A stretch of DNA of 64,000 bases, from contig CAVYOE010000001.1 of assembly GCA_963770155.1 (NCBI GenBank), positions 2,278,698 to 2,342,697 of the forward strand, written 5' to 3'. The notes below the pieces were generated by a model, which was not told the origin of the DNA, made no database searches, and worked only from the letters and a program-made list of their open reading frames with translations. Within the stretch, counting starts at the first letter, position 1; each line of letters begins with the position of its first letter. The position numbers were made by a program, and so were the translations under genes. The DNA is from CAVYOE01 sp963770155. GTDB taxonomy: Bacteria; Actinomycetota; Thermoleophilia; Solirubrobacterales; 70-9. Positions 18,658 through 27,390 of this stretch are shown here, one piece after another.

Positions 18658-19815
18658 CTACCGACGACGCTTGAGCCGGAACACCGGGCCTTCGAGCGAG
18701 GTTGCGTAGAGGGCTCCATTCAGGGTCTCGCCGAACGAACTGAGGCTCTCCACCCGCGCTCGCTCGCTGCGGACCTTCTTGGCGCCCCCGAGGTCCGGGA
18801 CCAGGCTGCGGATCCGCCCGTCGCAGAAGTCGCCGTAGATGTAGCGGCCGAGCAGCCCTCGGAGCTTGCGATTCCGGACCACGTATCCGCCGATCACCGA
18901 GCATCTGCCACCCGTCGGGTAGGCGTGGATCGGGGCGTCGTGACGCGAGGGACCCGGCGGAATGGCGCCTTGGAACGATGCAAATCCCTCGAAGTCGTTC
19001 CAGCCGAAGTTGGCGCCGTTGGTGTTTGCAACGGTTTCGTGGTCGATCTCCTCGAAGCGGTCCTGGCCGACGTCCCCGATCAGGATCGTGTCGCCGTTGA
19101 ATGAAAAGCGGAACGGGTTGCGGAGGCCGATCGAATAGATCTCGTCGCGGCCTGGACCCGACGCGAACGGATTGGACATCGGCGTCGTGTAGGGCGCACT
19201 GCCGTTGCGGCGAGGGTCGATTCGCAGCAGCTTGCCGAGCAGGTTTTCGGTGGTCTGGGCGCTGTTGTCGGTGTCGCCCGCTCCGCCGCCGTCGCCGGGG
19301 GCGATGTAGAGAAAGCCGTCGGGACCGAACTCGATCTGGCCGCCGTTGTGATTGGACGCCCCGGGGTGGGGGATGTTGAGGACGATGCGCCGACTGGCGG
19401 GGTCGGCGCGGAACTTCGAAGCGGCCCGGAACTCGGCGACGTTGTTGTCCCCGCTCTTGTCGGTGTAATAGACGTAGAAGAGACCCGACTGGGCGTAATC
19501 GGGCGGGAAGGCGACAGAGAGGAGACCCTCCTCGCCGCCACCCATGACCAGGCCGCGGATGTCGAGGAACGGACGCCGGCGCTTCTTGCCCTTGACCACC
19601 GCAACGATACGGCCCGGCTGCTCGACCACGAGCAGGCCCTTGGTTCCGGGGGCCTGGTCGACATAGACGGGCGCCTTGAAGTTGCCGATCTTCTTGAGGC
19701 CGACCTTGGCCCCGGCGGGGGCTGCCAGCGCCGTGGCCGCCACGGCGGCTGCGGCGATGGCGATCAGCGCCTTCCGAAGTCGCGTGGTTCGGAGATGCCG
19801 GGTCCGGGGTCTCAT
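18658..19815 (-). CDS. PQQ-type sugar dehydrogenase family protein, paralogue 3
   Basis: A 385-residue secreted GSDH-family protein with a cleavable-looking signal peptide (Ala-rich, ending AAPAGAK near residue 37) and no lipobox. Landmarks are GLLSVAFPPDYAQSGLFYVYY, NHNGGQIEFGPDGFLYIAPGDGG, LLGKLLRIDPRR, YSIGLRNPFRFSFN, IGDVGQDRFEEID and NFGWNDFEG. Twelve bases separate it from paralogue 2. The C-terminus ends FRLKRRR. Confidence 0.87.
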   Translation of the reverse strand: MRPRTRHLRTTRLRKALIAIAAAAVAATALAAPAGAKVGLKKIGNFKAPVYVDQAPGTKGLLVVEQPGRIVAVVKGKKRRRPFLDIRGLVMGGGEEGLLSVAFPPDYAQSGLFYVYYTDKSGDNNVAEFRAASKFRADPASRRIVLNIPHPGASNHNGGQIEFGPDGFLYIAPGDGGGAGDTDNSAQTTENLLGKLLRIDPRRNGSAPYTTPMSNPFASGPGRDEIYSIGLRNPFRFSFNGDTILIGDVGQDRFEEIDHETVANTNGANFGWNDFEGFASFQGAIPPGPSRHDAPIHAYPTGGRCSVIGGYVVRNRKLRGLLGRYIYGDFCDGRIRSLVPDLGGAKKVRSERARVESLSSFGETLNGALYATSLEGPVFRLKRRR

Positions 19816-19889
19816 CAGGGTCTCGGTGGCGTAACACTCGCCCGCGCTCGGCGGAGCGGTGCGGCCGGGCAGATTAAGGGTTTGCGCGC

Positions 19890-21107
19890 CTACTCGGAGG
19901 CGACGAGCCGGTAGACGGGGCCCTCGAAAGAGGTCACGTAGACGTGACCGGCGTTGTCCAGCCCGAACGAGCTGATTGCCGGCACCTCGACCCCCAGCGG
20001 CCGCTCATCGCGAGCCTCTGTCTCCGACAGCTCGAAACTGCGCAGCGCGGGCTCGCAGAAATCTCCGTAGACATAGCGGCCGTCCATGGCCGGCAGCTCG
20101 GGATCCCGGATCACATAGCCGCCGGTGATCGAGCAGCCGCGATCGCGGCCGTATGTGAGCGCGGGCTCGACCGCACCGGGAGCGGACTGGTCCTCATTGA
20201 AGGGCGAGGTGCCCTCCAGCGCCGACCAGCCGAAGTTTGCGCCGGACCCTTCGTCCTCGGCGACGATGTCGACCTCCTCCTGCTCGTCCTGGCCGACGTC
20301 GGCGATCAGCAGCGCGCCGGTGTCGGGGTCGAAGGTGAAGCGCCAAGGGTTGCGGAGACCGTACGAGTAGATCTCGGGCCGGACCCCGGATTCGCCCACG
20401 AACGGGTTGTCGTCGGGCACGGTGTAGGGAAGGTCCCCCGAGGCCTTCGGGTCGATCCGCAGGATCTTGCCGAGCAGGGTGTCGCGATTCTGGCCGTTTC
20501 GCCTCGGGTCTCCGGCCCCGCCGCCGTCTCCGGTGCCGATATAGAGCTTGTCGTCGAGGCCAAAGACGACGAGGCCACCGTTGTGGTTGGGGGCGAAGTC
20601 GGGCATCGCCAGCAGCAGCCGCTCCTCCTGCTCGGCCCGGTCGGGGTCGTCGCCGGAGCGGCGGAGCTCGACGACCCGTTGCTCTCCTCCGGAGCCCGTG
20701 TAGTAGGCGTAGAAGAGCCCGGACTCCTCGTAGTCGGGGGCGAAGGCAATCGACAGCAGTCCCTGCTCGACCTCGGTCGAGACCTGACTCGCGATGTCGA
20801 GGAACGGCTGCGGCAGGGTTTCGCCGTTGCGGACGATCTTCACCCGGCCGCCGCGCTCCACCACGTAGAGGTCCTCGCTGCCCTGGGGCTGGGTCACGTA
20901 GAGCGGCTCTTCGAAGGTCCCGATCTCCTCCAGTTCGACCCCCTCGGCGCCGGCTGTGGTTACCGCGCCGGTCGATGTCGTGCCCGGCTGTTCGCCGTCG
21001 CCGTCGTCGCCACCGCAGCCTGCCACCAGCAACGACCCGGCCGCAAGCAGTGCTGCCGCGACCGTGGCTGCCGGCGCGGCCCGGGCCGCCTGCCGCCTGA
21101 GCCGCAC
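19890..21107 (-). CDS. PQQ-type sugar dehydrogenase family lipoprotein, paralogue 4
   Basis: A 405-residue GSDH-family lipoprotein. The signal peptide ends LLVAGCGG with the lipobox Cys near residue 31, followed by a Thr/Gly/Glu linker. It has QGLLSIAFAPDYEESGLFYAYY, NHNGGLVVFGLDD, LLGKILRIDPKA, YSYGLRNPWRFTFD, IADVGQDEQEEVD and GANFGWSALEG. It starts at GTG 21107, seven bases after the lipoprotein gene upstream, and is the first dehydrogenase of the cluster. Confidence 0.87.
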   Translation of the reverse strand: MRLRRQAARAAPAATVAAALLAAGSLLVAGCGGDDGDGEQPGTTSTGAVTTAGAEGVELEEIGTFEEPLYVTQPQGSEDLYVVERGGRVKIVRNGETLPQPFLDIASQVSTEVEQGLLSIAFAPDYEESGLFYAYYTGSGGEQRVVELRRSGDDPDRAEQEERLLLAMPDFAPNHNGGLVVFGLDDKLYIGTGDGGGAGDPRRNGQNRDTLLGKILRIDPKASGDLPYTVPDDNPFVGESGVRPEIYSYGLRNPWRFTFDPDTGALLIADVGQDEQEEVDIVAEDEGSGANFGWSALEGTSPFNEDQSAPGAVEPALTYGRDRGCSITGGYVIRDPELPAMDGRYVYGDFCEPALRSFELSETEARDERPLGVEVPAISSFGLDNAGHVYVTSFEGPVYRLVASE

Positions 21108-21114
21108 CGGCTGG

Positions 21115-21885
21115 CTACTCCCCGCCGACTTCCTGCTGCTGCTCGCTCGAGCCCGCTTCCCCGATCAGGTCGCCCTTCTTGATCGGGACGACCTTGCCGT
21201 TCTCGTCCACTCTCGACTGAGGCGGAACGTCGGAGATCCGGACGACGAACTCCCCCTCCGGGGGGCTGCCATCCGGCGTGGTTGCGACCGCCTTCCCCTC
21301 GAGGCTGGCCGCGACCTGGTAGGTGACCGTGTAGTTGCCCGCCAGGACCGGGACCAGGCGCCAGACCATATCCCGGGTCTGGCCGGGCTCGAGCGCACCG
21401 AAGCTGTAGGTCTTGGTCTGGGCGGCGAAGGCGCCGGCCGGGGCGGTCTCACCGGCCAGCTTCGGATAGCCGTTCTCCAGCAGCCAGACCGGCCGCGAAG
21501 GAATTGCGACGTCGGAACGCTGGATCGGGACTGAGAAGGACTCGTCTGACTCGGGGCTGCCCGACTTGGCCTCGGCGCTCTCCCCGCCGGACGTCTCGGT
21601 CGAGATCGTGACCGCGAGGGCCGGGATGGCCTCGCTGCCGGCGTTCTGGACGCTCAGCTTCAGGTCCGAGGTCTGTGCAAGCCGCTGGCGGTTGGGGAAC
21701 TCGGCGCTCGTGATCCGGACCGGGAATTCACCGCTCGGGTCGTCCGCGTCCTGGGGTTCCTTGTCCCCGCCGCAGGACGAAATGGCGACGGCCGCGGCAC
21801 AGGCGGCGAGCAAGCCGAATCCACGCCTAAGAGCGCGGGGCAAAGCGGGGATGTTGCCGCTCCTCCCCACGGGCGGGCGGAACAT
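21115..21885 (-). CDS. lipoprotein of unknown function, first gene of the sugar dehydrogenase operon
   Basis: A 256-residue predicted lipoprotein: a hydrophobic segment ending AISSCGG (Cys near residue 37) after a basic start. The rest is beta-rich and polar, with a middle section (LKLSVQNAGSEAIPALAVTIS) that reads like an immunoglobulin-type or CARDB-type fold, and a Glu/Gln-rich C-terminus. ATG 21885 is preferred; a longer in-frame start at 22017 would run into the divergent permease gene. I recognise no family. Its place at the head of the four-dehydrogenase operon suggests a partner at the cell surface. Confidence 0.7.
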   Translation of the reverse strand: MFRPPVGRSGNIPALPRALRRGFGLLAACAAAVAISSCGGDKEPQDADDPSGEFPVRITSAEFPNRQRLAQTSDLKLSVQNAGSEAIPALAVTISTETSGGESAEAKSGSPESDESFSVPIQRSDVAIPSRPVWLLENGYPKLAGETAPAGAFAAQTKTYSFGALEPGQTRDMVWRLVPVLAGNYTVTYQVAASLEGKAVATTPDGSPPEGEFVVRISDVPPQSRVDENGKVVPIKKGDLIGEAGSSEQQQEVGGE

Positions 21886-21949
21886 ACCATCGGCGGTTGT
21901 CGGTAGCGGTGCGCCTGAGGATCGAATAATCTGTGCGTAGGGAAGAGAG

Positions 21950-22756
21950 ATGGTCAAATCAGTCGCCGATAGAGCCTTCCTGCCCGCCAAGTCCCTCTTC
22001 GAGCAGGTGGGTGACATGGTGATCCTTACCGCGAAGACCGTGGTCTCCGCGATCCGGCCTCCCTATCCGTACGGAGGCGAGTTCATCGGCCAGTTCCTGT
22101 TTGCCCTGCAGCTCTGCTGGTTCCCGATGCTGATCTCAACCCTGGCGTTCGGATTCGGCGCCCCCGGCCTGCAGGCCGCCAACTTCCTCTCGCTGTTCGG
22201 GGCGCTCGACCGGCTCGGCGGTTTCTTCGTGCTCGCCTCGATCCGCGAGTTCGCGCCGTTCGTGACGGCGGTCGTCGTCGCCGGCGTCGCCGGCACCGCG
22301 ATCACCGCCGACCTCGGCGCCCGCAAGATCCGCGAGGAGCTCGACGCGCTCCAGGTGTTGGGCGTCGACCCGATCAAGAACCTGGTCGTGCCGCGCTTCC
22401 TGGCGCTGATGCTGATCACCGGCCTGCTCGACATCTACGCCCTGATCTTCGGGATCATGGGCGGAATCGGCGCCGAGCTTCTCTACAACGAGCCGCTCGG
22501 CGGGTTCTTCGCAACGCTGTTCACGAACGCCTCTGTCACCGACCTCTGGGGCAGCGTGCTGAAGACGACGCTTTTCGGGGCGATCATCGCGATCGTCTGT
22601 TCCTACAAGGGGATGACTGCGTCCGGAGGGGCCGCCGGCGTCGGTAGAGCGGTGAACGAGGCCGTCGTGATCGCCTTCATGGGCGTGTTCGCGTTCAACT
22701 ACGTCTTCACCCAGACCCTGCTGGCGACCCATCCCGAGCTGCAGACGATCCGATGA
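21950..22756 (+). CDS. MlaE/YrbE-family ABC permease A
   Basis: A 268-residue MlaE-family permease with five or six helices. The diagnostic centre is FVTAVVVAGVAGTAITADLGARKIREELDALQVLGVDP (cited in part: GTAITADLGARKIREELDAL), and the C-terminal half has SYKGMTASGGAAGVGRAVNEAV. In actinobacteria YrbE permeases import lipids together with MCE proteins. GGGAAGAGAG precedes ATG 21950, and TAATCT at 21929 could be a -10 box. Start of a five-gene run continuing through the thioredoxin-like gene. Confidence 0.9.
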   Translation: MVKSVADRAFLPAKSLFEQVGDMVILTAKTVVSAIRPPYPYGGEFIGQFLFALQLCWFPMLISTLAFGFGAPGLQAANFLSLFGALDRLGGFFVLASIREFAPFVTAVVVAGVAGTAITADLGARKIREELDALQVLGVDPIKNLVVPRFLALMLITGLLDIYALIFGIMGGIGAELLYNEPLGGFFATLFTNASVTDLWGSVLKTTLFGAIIAIVCSYKGMTASGGAAGVGRAVNEAVVIAFMGVFAFNYVFTQTLLATHPELQTIR

Positions 22757-22770
22757 AGGGGACGAGCTGA

Positions 22771-23568
22771 ATGGGCGGCTGGCTTGCGGTCCCCAAGGGC
22801 TGGCTCGACTCGATGGGCGAGATCTTCCGCTTCTGCACGCGCGTGATCGGCCTCGTCTACTCGGGGCGCGTATTTAAGTTCTTCGGCGAGGGCCTGCGGC
22901 AGGCCGGGGTGCTCATCCTCGGCTCGACGATCGTGATCTGGGGCCTGGTCTTCATCCTGGGCCTCACCTGCGGGATCGAGGGCGCCTACTTCCAGCGCTC
23001 GATCGGCGCCCCCGCCTACGCCGGTGTCTTTGCCGCCTGGTGCGACCTGCGCGAGGTGATCCCCTACGCCTTCGGCTACATCCTCTCGGCCAAGGTCGGG
23101 ACCGGGATCGTCGCCGAGCTCGGCGCGATGCGGATCTCCGACGAGATCGACGCGCTCGAGGTGATGGGAATCGAGCCGGTCGCCTACCTGGCGGCGACCC
23201 GGCTGCTCGCCGCCTGGATGGTGCTCCCGTTCATGTACCTGGCGGCGGTCGGGGTCGGCTTCTTCGCCAGCTGGCTCGCGGTGGTCGAGCAGATCGGCGA
23301 CGTCTCCTCGGGCGGCTACTTCCTGATCTTCTGGATGTTCCAGAACCCTCCCGACCTCTTATTCAGCGTGATCAAGGGGATGGCGATGGCGACCACGATC
23401 GTGCTGGTCGGCTGCTACTACGGCTACACCGCCTCCGGCGGCCCGGTCGGGGTGGGCACGGCGACCGCGAAGTCAATGGTCTTGAACATCGTCCTCGTCC
23501 ACATCATCGGGATGATGGGCACGATGGTCTTCTGGGGCGCCAATCCGAGGGCGCCGATAGGTGGCTAA
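22771..23568 (+). CDS. MlaE/YrbE-family ABC permease B
   Basis: A 265-residue second MlaE-family permease. The family segment is SAKVGTGIVAELGAMRISDEIDALEVMGIEP, of which GTGIVAELGAMRISDEIDAL is the core, followed by CYYGYTASGGPVGVGTATAKS. Paired YrbEA/YrbEB permeases form a heterodimeric lipid-transport channel in actinobacteria. It starts 14 bases after permease A. No MCE substrate-binding gene follows, unlike mce operons. Confidence 0.9.
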   Translation: MGGWLAVPKGWLDSMGEIFRFCTRVIGLVYSGRVFKFFGEGLRQAGVLILGSTIVIWGLVFILGLTCGIEGAYFQRSIGAPAYAGVFAAWCDLREVIPYAFGYILSAKVGTGIVAELGAMRISDEIDALEVMGIEPVAYLAATRLLAAWMVLPFMYLAAVGVGFFASWLAVVEQIGDVSSGGYFLIFWMFQNPPDLLFSVIKGMAMATTIVLVGCYYGYTASGGPVGVGTATAKSMVLNIVLVHIIGMMGTMVFWGANPRAPIGG

Positions 23569-23588
23569 CAGAAAAGGAGTGAGCGAAC

Positions 23589-24665
23589 TTGGCTGACCGC
23601 GACGACAGAGACTTCCCCGGCGAGAGCCGTTCCGAGCCCGGCGACATCTCCGAGTACGGAGGGCGCGACCGCGAAGAAGGCCCTCGCGGGAGCGAGGAAG
23701 ACCCCGCCGCCGATCCTCCGGCGGGCCGCACCGATCGCGTCGGCGAAGACCCCCGGCAACGCGACGCGATCGACGACGACGATCCGCTGCGCGCGCAGGG
23801 CATGGGTACAAAGGAGGACTTCGCCAACCGCGACTACATCATCCCGGGCGTCGACTCCGACGATCCCGAGCCCTACAAGTGGCACACGGGCGAGAAGCGC
23901 GACCACGGCGGCGAGGACGCGATCGAGATCATCGACCTCGTCAAGCAGTTCGGCCGCACCCGGATCCTGAACGGCTGCAACCTCGGACTTCCGGACAACC
24001 AGATCTCGATGGTTCTCGGGCCCTCCGGGACAGGCAAGAGCGTGCTGATCAAGCACATCGTCGGGCTGCTCTATCCCGATTCCGGCGACGTGCTGGTGCA
24101 CGGCGAATCGGTGCCGCAGATGACCGACGACGAGCTGTTCGAGGTCCGCAAGAAGTTCGGCCTACTGTTCCAGGACGGCGCCCTGTTCGGCTCGATGAAC
24201 GTCTACGACAACGTCTGCTTCCCGCTGCGCCAGCACACGGACAAGAGCGAGGACGAGATCTCGGACATCGTCAACCGCCGGCTGAAGGAGGTCGGTCTGG
24301 GCGAGGCGCACTACAAGATGCCGAACGAGCTCTCCGGCGGGATGCGCAAGCGCGCCGGCTTTGCCCGGGCGCTGGTGCTCGACCCGGCGATCGTCATGTT
24401 CGACGAGCCCGACTCCGGCCTCGACCCGGTCCGCACGGCGCTGCTGTGCGAGCTGATTCGCGAGGTCCACGAGGAGAACGGCGGCTGCTACATGGTGATC
24501 AGCCACGACCTGGGGACGGCGCGGCGGATCGCCGACTTCATCGCCGTCCTCTGGAAGGGACGGATCGTCGAGTCAGGTCCCTCCGACGAGCTGTTCGACT
24601 CGGACAACGAGTTCGTCAACCAGTTCCTCAACGCAGACATCAAGGGCCCGCTGGCGATGGATTAG
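23589..24665 (+). CDS. Mkl/MlaF-like ABC ATPase with acidic N-terminal extension
   Basis: A 358-residue ATPase. Residues 110-350 are the nucleotide-binding domain: Walker A GPSGTGKS, Q-loop LLFQDGALFGSMNV, signature LSGGM, Walker B IVMFDEPDSGLD and H-loop ISHD, with the MlaF-like DGALFGSMNVYDNV. Residues 1-105 are a low-complexity, strongly acidic region rich in Asp/Glu/Arg that looks disordered. TTG 23589 follows AAAGGAGTGAG. It energises the two permeases upstream. Confidence 0.9.
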   Translation: MADRDDRDFPGESRSEPGDISEYGGRDREEGPRGSEEDPAADPPAGRTDRVGEDPRQRDAIDDDDPLRAQGMGTKEDFANRDYIIPGVDSDDPEPYKWHTGEKRDHGGEDAIEIIDLVKQFGRTRILNGCNLGLPDNQISMVLGPSGTGKSVLIKHIVGLLYPDSGDVLVHGESVPQMTDDELFEVRKKFGLLFQDGALFGSMNVYDNVCFPLRQHTDKSEDEISDIVNRRLKEVGLGEAHYKMPNELSGGMRKRAGFARALVLDPAIVMFDEPDSGLDPVRTALLCELIREVHEENGGCYMVISHDLGTARRIADFIAVLWKGRIVESGPSDELFDSDNEFVNQFLNADIKGPLAMD

Positions 24666-24689
24666 GGGCCGCTCGCCCCCGCCCGGCGC

Positions 24690-24728
24690 GGAGGCAGCGT
24701 GGCCAACAAACCCTTAATCACTGCCTCC
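24690..24728 (+). terminator. possible hairpin after the lipid-transport genes
   Basis: GGAGGCAG (24690) pairs with CTGCCTCC (24721), enclosing a 23-base loop, between the ATPase stop and the MMPL gene start. No T-run; a weak terminator candidate. Confidence 0.3.
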
Positions 24729-24741
24729 TAAGCTTCCTGCG

Positions 24742-27390
24742 GTGAGAGAGGGATCCACGAGCAACGTCTTCGGGCGCTTGGCGGCGTTCGCGGTGAGGCG
24801 GCCCTGGCCGGTCCTGGGGCTCGTGGTGGCACTGGCGGTGGCAGGAACGATCGCGGCACTGCGGCTGCCCACCGACGCCGGCACCGACACCCTGGTCGAC
24901 TCGGACGATCCCACGTTCGAGGCGACCGAGCGGTTCAAGGAGAAGTTCGGAGACGACGCGGTAGTCGTCCTCGCCAAGGGAGACCTGCGCAGCCTGGTCC
25001 TCTCAGCGAACCTGGGGCACCTGCTCGAGCTCGAGGGCTGCCTCTCCGGCCGGGCCCCGGAGCAGTCGCTCGCTGCCCTGCCCGAGCCCTGCCGTGAGAT
25101 CGCCGAGGCCGATCCGAGCCAGGTCGTATTCGGCCCGGCCACCTTTCTGAACCAGGCGGTGGTCCAGATCGAGACCGTGCTCCAGCAGCAGATCAAGTAC
25201 GTGACCCAGGCTGCGGCACAGGCCTCTGAGCGCGCCAGGCAGCTCGCGACCGAGCAGGGCACGGATCCAGACGAGGCGGCGGAGGGCGCCGCCAGGGCCG
25301 TCCAGGAGGCGTTTCAGGCCGACCTGATCAAGATCGCCCAGGAGTACGGTCTCACCGGGCAGCCCCGGATCGACGACCCCAACTTCGTCAGCAAGGTCGT
25401 CTTCGACCCGAACTCGGGCGGCGATCCCAAGCCCAGATTCAGCTACCTCTTCCCGAACGCCAATTCGGCGCTGATCTCGATCAGGATGCGCCCAGGGCTG
25501 AGCGAGTCCGAGCGCGACCACGCAATCGAGCTCTACCGCGACGCGGTCAACGACCCACGGTTCGAGCTCGAGAACGCCGAGTATGTGGTCAGCGGGGTCC
25601 CGGCGGTGGTCGCGGGTCTCTCCGACAGCCTCAAGTCGGAGATCCTGCTGCTCCTGGCAGCTGCGGTAATCGTGATGGCGGTCGTCCTCATGCTGGTGCT
25701 GGCGCCGCCGCTGCGGCTGCTGCCACTCGGGGTGGCCCTCGCTGCCGCCGGTCTCTGTTTCGGCGCCCTTTCCGTCACCGGCGGCGCGCTGACAATGGCA
25801 TCGATCGCCGTGCTGCCGGTCCTGATCGGCCTCGCGGTCGACTACGCGATCCAGTTCCAGGCGCGCTGGTCTGAGGCGCGTGCCGATGGAGCGCCGCCGG
25901 CGGAGGCGGCTGCGATCGCGGGTGGGACCGGAGGGTCGGTGATCGCGACGGCGGTCCTCGCGACCGCCGCCGGGTTCGCGGTTCTTGTTCTTTCGCCGGT
26001 GCCGATGGTCCGCTCCTTCGGACTCTTGCTCATCGTCGGGATCGCGCTTGCCTTTCTGATCGCCCTCACCGCCGGGCTGGCGGCGCTCGGCCTCGCGACG
26101 CGCCCGCGGACCGCGGGCCCGGCGATGCCCGCGCCCCTCCGCAGACTCGGTGACCGGGCCGAGCTGGTCCGGGCCCGCACGGGCGGGACGCTGCGCGACG
26201 TCGGCAACGGGGCGCTGGCCGTCGCCATCGGCAGCCCTCGCCGGGTGCTGGCGGCCGCGCTCGCGCTCGCGCTCTGCGGCTGGATCGCAGGCACCCAGAC
26301 CAAGGTGGTCTCCGACATCCGGGAGCTCGCCCCGACCAGTCTGCCTGCCCTTCGCGACGTCACGGATCTCCAGGATCAGACGGGTGTATCCGGAGAGCTC
26401 AACGTGATGGTCCGCTCCGACGACCTCGCCAGTCCCGAGGTGATCGACTGGATGCGCAGCTTCCAGCAGCGAGTTCTCGAACGCCACGGGTTCGAGGGCC
26501 GGACCCGATGCAACGACGCTGATCTCTGTCCGGCGATCTCGCTGCCCGACTTGTTCGGCAGCACGGCCGGTAGCCAGACGGCGAAGCAGGCCAGGCAGCT
26601 GCTGAAGGCGATCCCGCCGTACTTCTCCCAAGCCGTGATCAGCCCCGATCCGACTGGAGATGGAATCGGCGACACCGCCAACATCGCCTTCGGCATCCCG
26701 GTTCAGCCGCTCGACCAGCAGCAGGAGCTGATCGAGGACATCCGCGAGCAGATCGATCCGCCGGGAGCGAGCGGCCCGCCGGAGGGGACCGAGGTCGAGA
26801 TCGCCGGCCTGCCGGCTCTGGCGGCCGAGGCCAACGCGGATCTCTCCGCGAGCCGCTATTGGCTGCCACTCCTCGCGCTGGTGGCGGTCGGGTTGATCCT
26901 GTCCCTCGCATACCGGTCGCTCGGCCGTGCCCTGACCCCGCTGGTCCCGATCGTGCTCGCAACGGGCTGGTCGGCGCTGGTGGTGGCCGCGATGGACATC
27001 CCTCTCAACCCCATGTCGGCGACCCTGGGTGCCCTCGTGATCGCGATTGCGACCGAATTCAGCGTCATTCTCTCCGCGCGCTACGAGGCTGAGCGGCGGC
27101 AGGGCCTTTCGGTCGGCGAGGCTCTACGGCGCACCTACGAACGAACCGGGAGTGCCGTGCTTGCCTCCGGCCTCACCGCGATCGCCGGCTTCGTCGCCCT
27201 GGCGACGAGCGACATCCAGATGCTCCGCGACTTCGGGCTGGTCACGATCGCCGATCTCGCGGTTGCCCTGGCCGGGGTCATGTTGGTGCTGCCCGCGGTG
27301 CTCGTCTGGGCGGAGGAGGCCCGGGAGGCGCCGGCAGGCGCCGGCCGCCTCGGGCGACTGCTCGCGCCGGCTGCTTCCAGCGATGCCTGA
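24742..27390 (+). CDS. MMPL/RND-family exporter
   Basis: An 882-residue membrane protein with the RND duplicated plan: an N-terminal helix, a large exported loop, six helices, and the same again. Second-half motifs include LGALVIAIATEFSVILSARYEAER and VGEALRRTYERTGSAVLASGLTAIAGF; first-half counterparts are AVLPVLIGLAVDYAIQFQAR and GGTGGSVIATAVLATAAGF. The closest groups are MMPL and HpnN-like lipid exporters. It starts at GTG 24742, 76 bases after the ABC ATPase, so export of a lipid handled by the neighbouring system is a fair guess. Confidence 0.88.
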   Translation: MREGSTSNVFGRLAAFAVRRPWPVLGLVVALAVAGTIAALRLPTDAGTDTLVDSDDPTFEATERFKEKFGDDAVVVLAKGDLRSLVLSANLGHLLELEGCLSGRAPEQSLAALPEPCREIAEADPSQVVFGPATFLNQAVVQIETVLQQQIKYVTQAAAQASERARQLATEQGTDPDEAAEGAARAVQEAFQADLIKIAQEYGLTGQPRIDDPNFVSKVVFDPNSGGDPKPRFSYLFPNANSALISIRMRPGLSESERDHAIELYRDAVNDPRFELENAEYVVSGVPAVVAGLSDSLKSEILLLLAAAVIVMAVVLMLVLAPPLRLLPLGVALAAAGLCFGALSVTGGALTMASIAVLPVLIGLAVDYAIQFQARWSEARADGAPPAEAAAIAGGTGGSVIATAVLATAAGFAVLVLSPVPMVRSFGLLLIVGIALAFLIALTAGLAALGLATRPRTAGPAMPAPLRRLGDRAELVRARTGGTLRDVGNGALAVAIGSPRRVLAAALALALCGWIAGTQTKVVSDIRELAPTSLPALRDVTDLQDQTGVSGELNVMVRSDDLASPEVIDWMRSFQQRVLERHGFEGRTRCNDADLCPAISLPDLFGSTAGSQTAKQARQLLKAIPPYFSQAVISPDPTGDGIGDTANIAFGIPVQPLDQQQELIEDIREQIDPPGASGPPEGTEVEIAGLPALAAEANADLSASRYWLPLLALVAVGLILSLAYRSLGRALTPLVPIVLATGWSALVVAAMDIPLNPMSATLGALVIAIATEFSVILSARYEAERRQGLSVGEALRRTYERTGSAVLASGLTAIAGFVALATSDIQMLRDFGLVTIADLAVALAGVMLVLPAVLVWAEEAREAPAGAGRLGRLLAPAASSDA

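Noticed and set aside
17410..19104. 564-residue plus-strand frame across two sugar dehydrogenase genes
   Set aside because: It crosses two well-defined minus-strand genes and has Val/Leu/Asp/Arg mirror composition.
25003..26631. 542-residue minus-strand frame inside the MMPL gene
   Set aside because: Shadow of a strongly supported membrane protein; no domain, no start signal.
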